In this document: positions 35,846 through 42,742 of the stretch, piece after piece
How positions within the stretch are numbered: position 1 is the first letter of the stretch
Layout of the letters: every line of letters starts with the position of its first letter
Notes under the pieces: generated by a model
What the model was told of the DNA's origin: nothing
The model's input: only the letters and a program-made list of their open reading frames with translations
Database searches by the model: none
Made by a program: the position numbers and the translations under genes
Source of the DNA: JBFAPK01 sp040676675
GTDB lineage: Bacteria; Actinomycetota; Actinomycetes; Mycobacteriales; Micromonosporaceae
NCBI RefSeq assembly: GCF_040676675.1
Contig: NZ_JBFAPK010000002.1
Location: 62,001 to 126,000 of the forward strand
Direction of reading: 5' to 3'
Length of the DNA: 64,000 nt

Positions 35846-36499
35846 TCAGCCGGCGAGCGGCAGGTCGGGGGTACGGGCCGCGCGCCGGGCCTTCGCCGCG
35901 AGATAGCCGGCGTTCGCCGACGAGCGGAACACCCCGGTCGGTACCGTCTCGGTGACCGTCACGCCGAGCCGGCCGAGCTGCTCGGCCTTTTCCGGGTTGT
36001 TGCTGAGCAGCGCGATCCGGTCCACGCCCAGGGTGGCGAGCATCTGGGCGGCCACCGTGTAGTCCCGCTCGTCCTCGCCGTGGCCGAGCGCCACGTTCGC
36101 CTGGTACGTGTCGAGTCCCCGGTCCTGCAAGGCGTACGCGTCGAGCTTGGCGTACAGGCCGATGCCCCGGCCCTCCTGGCGCAGGTAGAGCAGGTAGCCG
36201 CCGGCCTCGGCGATCCGTTCGACCGCCTCGCGCAGCTGCGGGCCGCAGTCGCACCGCTGGCTGCCGAAGACGTCGCCGGTCAGGCACTCGCTGTGCGGGC
36301 GTACCAGTGGCGTGGCCTCACCGTCCCCCTGCCGGTCGCGCGATCTCGTCCGGTCGCCGAGGCCGAACGCGAGATGCTCCCGCCCGTCCACCAGTCCGTG
36401 GAAGGAGTACACGCGTGCCGTGGTGGCGTACCCGTCGGGGAAGCGCAGCGGTACCGTGACCTGCGTCCGTACCGTCGCGACCGGCAGTGCTCGGGACAT
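35846..36499 (-). CDS. ribA: GTP cyclohydrolase II
   Basis: A 217-residue GTP cyclohydrolase II. Zinc ligands Cys72, Cys83 and Cys85 lie in HSECLTGDVFGSQRCDCG. The catalytic segment LLYLRQEGRGIGLYAKLDAY keeps Tyr105, which is replaced in a Streptomyces paralogue that makes a formylated product. It lacks the RibB domain of bifunctional housekeeping RibBA proteins. It ends a minus-strand operon with a flippase-like protein, methyltransferase, glycosyltransferase, PTPS-like protein and dehydrogenase, which points to a specialised pathway rather than general riboflavin supply. Its start lies inside the upstream gene by 182 bases. Confidence 0.9.
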   Translation of the reverse strand: MSRALPVATVRTQVTVPLRFPDGYATTARVYSFHGLVDGREHLAFGLGDRTRSRDRQGDGEATPLVRPHSECLTGDVFGSQRCDCGPQLREAVERIAEAGGYLLYLRQEGRGIGLYAKLDAYALQDRGLDTYQANVALGHGEDERDYTVAAQMLATLGVDRIALLSNNPEKAEQLGRLGVTVTETVPTGVFRSSANAGYLAAKARRAARTPDLPLAG

Positions 36500-37502
36500 C
36501 CTTCTCCTTCGTCGAGGGGCGGGGAGGTTCGGCGGCGTGCCGGCGGGTGGCCGGTAGCCGTCGGACGATCAGTACCACCGCGCCGGGCAGGCTCGACACG
36601 AGCACGAGCGCGCCGTACACCACGCCGGTGGCGACGCCCTCGGCCGCGGTGAGGCCGGCGGCGCCGAACGCCCAGGCGGCCACGCCCTCGCGCGGTCCGA
36701 ACCCGCCGACGTTCAGCGGCAGCGCCATCGCCAGCAGCGCCAGCAGGGTCAGTGGTACCAGCCGGGACAGCGGCGCGGTGGCGCCGGCGGTCCGGGCGGC
36801 GACCACGAAGGTCGCCAGGTGGCCGGCGACCACGACGGCGGAGGCCAGCGCGACGCCGAGCCACCGGCGCCGGGCGAGCGGGCCGTCGCGGACGTCGGAT
36901 GCGGCGGCGCGCAACGCCCGCGCCCACCGCGAGGAGCCGCCCCGGGGCAGGGCCCGGGCCAGCAGTACGGCGCCGAGCCCGCCCGTCACGACCACCGCGG
37001 CCACGACCGGCAGGTACGCCCGCACCGGCGACGGAAAGGCCGCCAGGATCACCACCGACATGGCGACCTGGACGACCTGCCCGGCGGTGCGTTCCCAGAA
37101 GACGGCGCGTACGCCCCGGCCGAGGTCGCCGGCGTCGCGGCCGTGGCGCACCGCCCGGTCCACGTCACCGACCATGCCGCCGGGGAGGGTGGCGTTGAGA
37201 AAGACGGCGCGGTAGCAGTGCGCGACCGCGGCGCCGAACGGCAGCGCCACACCGAGCCCGACGGCGATCAGGCGCCAGCGCCAGGCGCAGCAGACGGTGG
37301 TGAGCAGGCCGATGCCGAGGGCCGCCGCGACGGCCGGGCCGTCGATGAGGCGCACGCCGTCCAGGACCGGGCCGGTGCCGACCCACCAGAGCAGGGCGGC
37401 GAGCAGGCCGATCCCGCCGAGCGTGCGTACCCAGGGCCAGAGCGGCCGGGCCGCCGGTTTCGCGGTACGCCATCTCGGGCGTACCGCCGTCATCCCGCGC
37501 AC
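36318..37502 (-). CDS. Lysylphosphatidylglycerol-synthase-TM/UPF0104-type membrane protein with long 3' overlap
   Basis: A protein of up to 394 residues with about eight membrane helices and family motifs NATLPGGMVGDVDRA and LPLNVGGFGPREGVAAW. Relatives flip or synthesise lipids at the membrane. After about residue 335 the frame continues as Arg-rich low-complexity sequence through the first 182 bases of ribA. That is what read-through after loss of a stop or a frameshift looks like, so the functional protein probably ends near 36500. GTG at 37502 has a GGGGAGG site. Confidence 0.8.
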   Translation of the reverse strand: MRGMTAVRPRWRTAKPAARPLWPWVRTLGGIGLLAALLWWVGTGPVLDGVRLIDGPAVAAALGIGLLTTVCCAWRWRLIAVGLGVALPFGAAVAHCYRAVFLNATLPGGMVGDVDRAVRHGRDAGDLGRGVRAVFWERTAGQVVQVAMSVVILAAFPSPVRAYLPVVAAVVVTGGLGAVLLARALPRGGSSRWARALRAAASDVRDGPLARRRWLGVALASAVVVAGHLATFVVAARTAGATAPLSRLVPLTLLALLAMALPLNVGGFGPREGVAAWAFGAAGLTAAEGVATGVVYGALVLVSSLPGAVVLIVRRLPATRRHAAEPPRPSTKEKDVPSTAGRDGTDAGHGTAALPRRVRHHGTRVLLPRTGGRAGASRVRPRRPDEIARPAGGR

Positions 37503-37558
37503 ATCGACCTCCCCGGAAGTGAATCTTTCTGCCTATACGGACCGGGGCGGCCAAGGGT

Positions 37559-38428
37559 TCATTCACAGTTGGCCAGCAGGTCGTGGTGGTGGACCACGAC
37601 GCCGAGCCGGCCCTCCGCCGCCTCTGCCCGGCGGCGGCGCGCGTACGCGGTCACCCGGCCGGTCAGCTCGGGCCGCTGCTCGCGGGCCGCGTCCAGCCAG
37701 CCGGCGAACCACTCGGCGCTCAGCGCGGCCTGGTCCGGCCCGAGCCGCCACGGGCTGGACCGGACGCGGACCTCGACGCCGTGCCGGCCGAACGCCGCCA
37801 CGGCGGCGTCGGCGGCGTCCGGGCCGAGCAGCCGGCGCCCGTCGGCGGTGCGCCGCCGCTGGTGGGCGTTGAAGGCGTCGGCGATCTCCGAGTCGAGCGG
37901 GTCGGCCGGGGTGAGCTCCACCCGGCCGACCACCGAGAGGGTCAGCCAGGTCGGGCGGCCGGCGGCGGCGCACGTCGCCACCATCCGCTCGATCTCCTCG
38001 GCGGTGAGCATGTCGAGCAGGGCGGAGGCGGTGACCAGGGCGGCGCCGCGCAGGTCGTCGGCGGTGAGCCGGGTGATGTCGCGGCGTCGGGTCTCGACGG
38101 TGACGGGCGCGCCGTCGGCGGCGGCGGAGACCATCCGGGCCGCCGCCTGTTCGAGCAGCTCGGGGTCGCGGTCGTACATGATCCAGTGCTGCGGGCCGGG
38201 CAGTCGCGGCGCCAGCCAGCGCCCCATGGAGCCGGTGCCGCTGCCGAGGTCGTGCACGACCAGGGGCGCCGCGGAACCGGCGGCCGGGCCGGCCCGCCCG
38301 GCGGAGTTGCCCGCGAGCCGGCGGCGGACCGGTTCCAGCAGCTCCGCCGAGCGGGCCACGGCGTCGGCGGCCTCCCGGAGGGCGAGCCAGTCCGCGAAGG
38401 GGAGCGCGTCGGTCCGTGTGACGGTCAT
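37559..38428 (-). CDS. Class I SAM-dependent methyltransferase-like protein
   Basis: A 289-residue Rossmann methyltransferase with LVVHDLGSGTGSMGRWL as SAM motif I near residue 57, IMYDRDPELL as the acidic strand 2, and VTASALLDMLTAEEI in the motif IV region. An N-terminal helical stretch resembles small-molecule enzymes. ATG at 38428 overlaps the glycosyltransferase stop, so it lies in the middle of the tightly coupled operon 41126-35846. The substrate is unknown. Confidence 0.8.
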   Translation of the reverse strand: MTVTRTDALPFADWLALREAADAVARSAELLEPVRRRLAGNSAGRAGPAAGSAAPLVVHDLGSGTGSMGRWLAPRLPGPQHWIMYDRDPELLEQAAARMVSAAADGAPVTVETRRRDITRLTADDLRGAALVTASALLDMLTAEEIERMVATCAAAGRPTWLTLSVVGRVELTPADPLDSEIADAFNAHQRRRTADGRRLLGPDAADAAVAAFGRHGVEVRVRSSPWRLGPDQAALSAEWFAGWLDAAREQRPELTGRVTAYARRRRAEAAEGRLGVVVHHHDLLANCE

Positions 38429-39750
38429 GCCGGCCTCCCGCCGATCTCGTGCCTGGTCGTGCCGGGCCGCGCCGCCGCCGGGAGACCGCCGGCGGCTGAA
38501 CGCTCACCTGCTCGCGCGGAGTCGCCGCCCGCCGCGCCGCTGCCCGCCGCACGGTCACTCGCCGCCGCACGCGTGCTGCTCGCTGGGCGCGCGCTGCCCG
38601 CTGGGCGGTCGCTGGCGGCCGGGAGGTTGGCGAGGACGTCGGCGACGAGTGCGGTGGTGACGGCCCAGCCGGTCAGGGTCTCGCGCCGGGCCCGGGCGGC
38701 GCGGCGCAGCCGCTCGCGCAGGTCGGCGTCGGCCAGCCAGCGCCGCAGCGCCCCGGCGAACGCGGCCGGGTCGTCGGGCGCCACCAGCAGGCCGGGCAGG
38801 TCGCCGTCCGGCGCCCGCCCCAGCGCCTCCGGCAGCCCCTTGGTCGCCGTGGCCAGCACGGGGATGCCGCGCGCCAGCGCCTCGGTGACCACCATGCCGT
38901 ACGTCTCGCCGCGCGAGGCGAGCACGAGGAGGTCGGCGGCGGCGTACGCGGCGTCGAGCGAGGCTCCGGTACGCGGGCCGACGAGGCTGACCCGGTCGGT
39001 GAGGCCGTACCCGTCGATCTCCTGCCGGAGCAGTCGGACGAAGTCGGCATCCCGGGTCAGCGCGCCGACGCAGAGGCAGGTCCAGGGCAGCTCGGCCACG
39101 GTCGCCAGGGCGCGCGCCAGCAGGTCGTGTCCCTTGTGCGGGGTGACCGCCGCGACGCAGAGCAGCGCCGACCCGGCGGCGGAGCCGGGCGCCAGCGGCG
39201 CCGGTTCGACCCCGGGCGGGGCGGCGTGCACCCGTTCGGGGGCCAGCGGGTACAGCTCGAGCAGCCGCCGCCGGCTCCACCGGCTGGTGGTGAGCACGGC
39301 GCTCGCCGCCGCCAGCGCCTCGGCCTCGGCCGCGCGGGCCGGCACGGACTCGTCGCCGAAGGGCAGGTGCACGAGGACGACCAGGCGCAGCCGGCCGGCC
39401 TGCGGCGCCAGCACCTCCGGTACCGCCGAGGCGATCAGGCCGTCGAGCAGGACGAGCGCGTCGTCCGGCAGGCCCGCGAGGAGCCGGGCGAGCCCGGCCC
39501 GTTCGGCGGGGTCGGGCGTGGGCCAGCCGCCGGGTACGGCGTGTTCGCGTACCGTCCAGCCGGCCTCGGCGAGACCGTGGCAGATGCGGCGGTCGTAGCC
39601 GTTGCCGCCGCTCGGGGTGGCCGGGTCGTCGATGTCGTTGGGCAGGACGACGTGCAGCGGGCCGGGCGGCGCGGTGGCCGGCGGGCCGGCCGGGTGTGCC
39701 CGGTCGGCCCGCCGCGCGGGATCTGCTCGCCCCGGTTCGACCGGGGTCAC
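38425..39750 (-). CDS. Glycosyltransferase family 4
   Basis: A 441-residue GT-B glycosyltransferase. The donor half has AAVTPHKGHDLLARAL, the Gly-rich SRGETYGMVVTEALARGIPV with the conserved Glu pair, and GLLVAPDD. The first 40 residues and the last 55 are low-complexity Ala/Pro/Arg/Ser-rich. I chose GTG at 39750 because it overlaps the PTPS-like stop by 4 bases, matching the operon pattern. The acceptor is unknown; a pterin- or pyrimidine-derived compound or a lipid is possible from context. Confidence 0.85.
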   Translation of the reverse strand: MTPVEPGRADPARRADRAHPAGPPATAPPGPLHVVLPNDIDDPATPSGGNGYDRRICHGLAEAGWTVREHAVPGGWPTPDPAERAGLARLLAGLPDDALVLLDGLIASAVPEVLAPQAGRLRLVVLVHLPFGDESVPARAAEAEALAAASAVLTTSRWSRRRLLELYPLAPERVHAAPPGVEPAPLAPGSAAGSALLCVAAVTPHKGHDLLARALATVAELPWTCLCVGALTRDADFVRLLRQEIDGYGLTDRVSLVGPRTGASLDAAYAAADLLVLASRGETYGMVVTEALARGIPVLATATKGLPEALGRAPDGDLPGLLVAPDDPAAFAGALRRWLADADLRERLRRAARARRETLTGWAVTTALVADVLANLPAASDRPAGSARPASSTRAAASDRAAGSGAAGGDSARAGERSAAGGLPAAARPGTTRHEIGGRPA

Positions 39751-40145
39751 AGGGTCCGCTCGTAGCTGGCCCACGCGATGTGCGACTCGTGCAGGGTCAC
39801 CGCGATCCCGGTCAGCCCGCGCGCCCCCTCGCCGAGCGCGCCGGCGTGCACCCGGTCGGCGAGCCGGTCGGCGATGATCTGGGCGAGCGCCTCGGTCGAG
39901 GTGTTGATGCCGGCGAGTTCCTCCTCGTCGTCGAGATTGCGGTAGTTGAGGTCCGCGAGCACGGCCTTCAGCTCCTGGCTGGCGAGCCCGATGTCGACCA
40001 CGATGTTGTCGGCGTCGAGTTCGGGCCGGCGGAACGTCGCGTCGACGACGAACGTCGCTCCGTGCAGCCGCTGCGCGGGTCCGAAGACCTCGCCCTGGAA
40101 GCTGTGGGCGATCATGATGTGGTCACGGACGGTAATGCTGAACAA
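39747..40145 (-). CDS. 6-pyruvoyl-tetrahydropterin synthase-fold protein with lost catalytic residues
   Basis: A 132-residue PTPS/QueD-family protein, recognisable by IAHSFQG, RLHGATFVVDATF, VVDIGLASQELK, NTSTEALA and the final LHESHIAWASYE. The usual CxxxHGH reads AQRLHGA, so the catalytic cysteine is Ala24 and one zinc ligand is Ala30. The usual Asp-His pair of LDHRNL is Asn67-Tyr68. It cannot use the standard PTPS mechanism. The TTG start at 40145 follows GGAG. It lies between dehydrogenase and glycosyltransferase genes in one operon. Confidence 0.85.
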   Translation of the reverse strand: MFSITVRDHIMIAHSFQGEVFGPAQRLHGATFVVDATFRRPELDADNIVVDIGLASQELKAVLADLNYRNLDDEEELAGINTSTEALAQIIADRLADRVHAGALGEGARGLTGIAVTLHESHIAWASYERTL

Positions 40146-40148
40146 GGA

Positions 40149-41126
40149 TCACTCTCCGGCATAGGTGACGAGATGGCAGAGCGCGGGCAGGCTGCCCGCG
40201 GCCAGTCGGTCGAAGACGTCGGGCAGTTCGTCGAAGCGGGACCTCCCGGTGATCAGGGCGTCGAAGGCGGGCTCCCGGAGCAGGTCCAGGGCGAGCGCCA
40301 GCCGGTCGGCGTAGGTTCGGCTCGACCGGGCCGGCGAGACGGTGCCGACCTGGCTGCTGCGGATGGTGAGCCGGCCGGAGTGGAACGCCCCGCCCAGCGA
40401 CAGGTTCACCGGCCGGTCGCCGTACCAGCTCAGGTCGACGACCGTGCCCTCCGGGGCGAGCAGTTCCAGCGACCGCTGCAGCCCCGCGGAGGTGGCGCTG
40501 GCGTGCAACACGAGATCACAACCGCCGGTGGCCCGCTCCGGCGCGGCGAACTCGACGCCCAGGGCGGCGGCGACCTCGGCCCGGGCGGGATCGGCGTCGA
40601 CCAGTTGGAGCCGGACCCCGGGAAAGCGGGCGAGCAGGGCGGCGACCGAGCAGCCGACCATGCCGGCGCCCACCACCGCGATCCGGTCGCCGATCATCGG
40701 CGCGGCGTCCCAGAGGGCGTTCACGGCCGTCTCGACGGTGCCGGCGAGCACCGCCCGCGCGGGCGGGACGCCGTCGGGCACCGGGGTCACCGCGGCGGCC
40801 GGGACCACGTACGCGGTCTGGTGCGGGTAGAGGCAGAAGACGGTACGCCCCAGCAACTCGGCCGGGCCGCGCTCGACGACGCCCACGTTGAGGTAGCCGT
40901 ACTTGACGGGGGCGGGGAAGTCGCCCTCCTGGAACGGGGCGCGCATGGTGGCGTACTGGTCGACGGGGACACCGCCGCGGTACACGAGCGTCTCGGTGCC
41001 CCGGCTGACGCCGGAGTAGAGGGTACGCACCTCGACCTCGCCGGGCCCCGGGTCGGGTACCGCCACGGCCCGGATCTCGCCCCGGCCGGGTGAGCGTAGC
41101 CAGTAGGCGTGCGCCTGGCGGGTCAC
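40149..41126 (-). CDS. MDR-family dehydrogenase without the catalytic zinc cysteine (BchC-like motif)
   Basis: A 325-residue medium-chain dehydrogenase. The N-terminal GroES-like domain has YSGVSRGTETLVY where zinc enzymes have a GxCGTD cysteine motif. The coenzyme domain has AVVGAGMVGCSVAALL. The SGVSRGTE motif is shared with BchC-type dehydrogenases. It is the first gene of the minus-strand operon and probably oxidises or reduces an alcohol in the unknown pathway. Its divergent partner starts at 41227. Confidence 0.82.
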   Translation of the reverse strand: MTRQAHAYWLRSPGRGEIRAVAVPDPGPGEVEVRTLYSGVSRGTETLVYRGGVPVDQYATMRAPFQEGDFPAPVKYGYLNVGVVERGPAELLGRTVFCLYPHQTAYVVPAAAVTPVPDGVPPARAVLAGTVETAVNALWDAAPMIGDRIAVVGAGMVGCSVAALLARFPGVRLQLVDADPARAEVAAALGVEFAAPERATGGCDLVLHASATSAGLQRSLELLAPEGTVVDLSWYGDRPVNLSLGGAFHSGRLTIRSSQVGTVSPARSSRTYADRLALALDLLREPAFDALITGRSRFDELPDVFDRLAAGSLPALCHLVTYAGE

Positions 41127-41226
41127 CGGCTCCCCCTCGTCCTTTCCGGCAGATCCGTCGAACCGAACGCCGGCAAATTCCGTGTTGTCCTAGCAAGGTC
41201 GTACACACGATAGACACGGAGGCACG
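41127..41226. promoter_or_regulatory. Divergent promoter region of the unknown pathway locus
   Basis: These 100 bases separate the two operons. On the + strand TTGTCC and GATAGA, about 18 bases apart, could form a promoter for the CDP-alcohol phosphatidyltransferase gene with a very short leader. I saw no operator palindrome. Confidence 0.3.
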
Positions 41227-41961
41227 GTGCGCAGGGTTCAAAACGGTCCGGTGATCGGGCTGATCGCGCAGGTCGTCCTGCTCGCGTGTCTCGCCGGGAC
41301 GGTCGGCCTGGGCGTCGCGGGCGCGCTGGCGGGCCTGGCGTACGGGGTCGTCCTCAGCGGCCTGCTCCACCGGGGGCTGCGCCGGGCGGGCGCGGCGCGG
41401 ATGAGCCCCGCCGACCGGGTCACGCTGACCCGGGCGACGCTCGTCGGCGGGGTGACGGCGCTCGCGGTCGACTCGTTCACCCGGCCGGTGCCGGTGGCCC
41501 TGCTGGTCGGCCTCACCGTCGTGGCGCTGCTGCTCGACGCGGTCGACGGCCGGGTGGCCCGGCGCACCGGCACGGTCACGGCGCTCGGCGCCCGGTTCGA
41601 CATGGAGGCCGACGCGATCCTGCTGCTGGTGCTCAGCGCGTACGTCGCGCCGGCGGCGGGGCCGTGGGTGCTGGCGATCGGCGGGATGCGGTACGCCTTC
41701 GTGCTGGGGATCTGGCTGCTGCCGTGGATGCGGGGTACGCTGCCGCCGCGCTACTGGCGCAAGGTGGTCGCGGCCACGCAGGGTGTCGCGCTGGTGTCGG
41801 CGGCGGCGGACCTGCTGCCCCGGGTGGTCACGCTCGCGGCGCTGGCCGCCGCCTTCGCGCTGCTGGTCGAGTCGTTCGGCCGGGACGTGTGGTGGCTCTG
41901 GCGGCACCGCCCGGTGCGCCCGGTCGTGGCGGCGCGCCGCCTGAGGGAGGTCCGCGCGTGA
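41227..41961 (+). CDS. CDP-alcohol phosphatidyltransferase
   Basis: A 244-residue membrane enzyme with about six helices. The full family motif is present: DAVDGRVAR starting at residue 104, then G121, D125 and D129 (GARFDMEAD). It transfers an alcohol or polyol phosphate onto a CDP-activated lipid or polyol. GTG at 41227 has GGAGG upstream. Its stop overlaps the HAD gene start by 4 bases. Next to a glycosyltransferase and a flippase-like gene it suggests a lipid-linked or envelope product. Confidence 0.88.
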   Translation: MRRVQNGPVIGLIAQVVLLACLAGTVGLGVAGALAGLAYGVVLSGLLHRGLRRAGAARMSPADRVTLTRATLVGGVTALAVDSFTRPVPVALLVGLTVVALLLDAVDGRVARRTGTVTALGARFDMEADAILLLVLSAYVAPAAGPWVLAIGGMRYAFVLGIWLLPWMRGTLPPRYWRKVVAATQGVALVSAAADLLPRVVTLAALAAAFALLVESFGRDVWWLWRHRPVRPVVAARRLREVRA

Positions 41962-42635
41962 ACCACTTCGACGCCGTGCTCTTCGACGCGGGTGACACGC
42001 TGATCCGGCTCCGCGGCAGTGGGGAGACGCTGCTGCACCGGGCCGCGGTGGCGCTCGGCGTCGATCCGCTGGACTCCGACGAGGTGGCCCGGGTCTGGCG
42101 GCGGGTGGTCGACACCAGCGGTACCGCCGAGGAGCTGGCCAAGGGCCGGGACCTGTCGAGCGTACGGCACCGCGAGGTCTGGACCGCGCTGTACGAGTCG
42201 GCCGGGTGCGAGCGGCTGGCCGCCGGGCTGAGCGAGCGGCTGTACGCGCTGACCGTGGCCGCCGAGTCCTGGGAGGCGTTCCCGGACACCCGGCCGACGC
42301 TGGCGGCCCTGCGCGAGCGCGGCCTGCGGATCGGGGTGGTCAGCGACACCGGGTTCGACCTGCGCCCCGCCCTGGACCGGTTGGACCTCTCGCCGTACCT
42401 GGAGTGCGTGGTGATGTCGTACGAGTACGGCGTCTGCAAGCCGGCGCCCAAGGTGTTCCTGGCCGCCTGCGACCAGCTGGGGGTACGGCCGGAGCGGGCC
42501 CTCATGGTCGGCGACAACGCGCTCACCGACGCCGGCGCGGTCGGCGCCGGAATGCACGTCTTCCTGCTGCCCCGGCCCGCGCGGACCGGTCCGCGCGGGT
42601 TGGGGCACGTCCTGTCGCTGGTCGGCGCCGGATAG
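41958..42635 (+). CDS. HAD-superfamily hydrolase
   Basis: A 225-residue HAD phosphatase with motif I FDAGDTLI (nucleophile Asp and acid Asp split by AG, as in many HADs), motif II VSDTGF, motif III KPAPKVF and motif IV GDNALTDAGAV. A helical cap of about 100 residues follows motif I. GTG at 41958 is translationally coupled to the phosphatidyltransferase gene. It may dephosphorylate a pathway intermediate, which would be needed after riboflavin-type steps, but the substrate is unknown. Confidence 0.85.
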   Translation: MNHFDAVLFDAGDTLIRLRGSGETLLHRAAVALGVDPLDSDEVARVWRRVVDTSGTAEELAKGRDLSSVRHREVWTALYESAGCERLAAGLSERLYALTVAAESWEAFPDTRPTLAALRERGLRIGVVSDTGFDLRPALDRLDLSPYLECVVMSYEYGVCKPAPKVFLAACDQLGVRPERALMVGDNALTDAGAVGAGMHVFLLPRPARTGPRGLGHVLSLVGAG

Positions 42636-42742
42636 CGGGCGGCACGCCCGACCCGGTGGGGCCCCCGATCCGGTGGGGTGCCCGGCCGAGTGGGGCGCCC
42701 GTGCGCCCGGGAGATCACCAGACATCGTGTAAGGGGTTCGGC

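Noticed and set aside
35846..36499. GTP cyclohydrolase II paralogue making a formylated product
   Set aside because: Such a paralogue in Streptomyces replaces the catalytic Tyr; here Tyr105 is present, so a standard product is expected.
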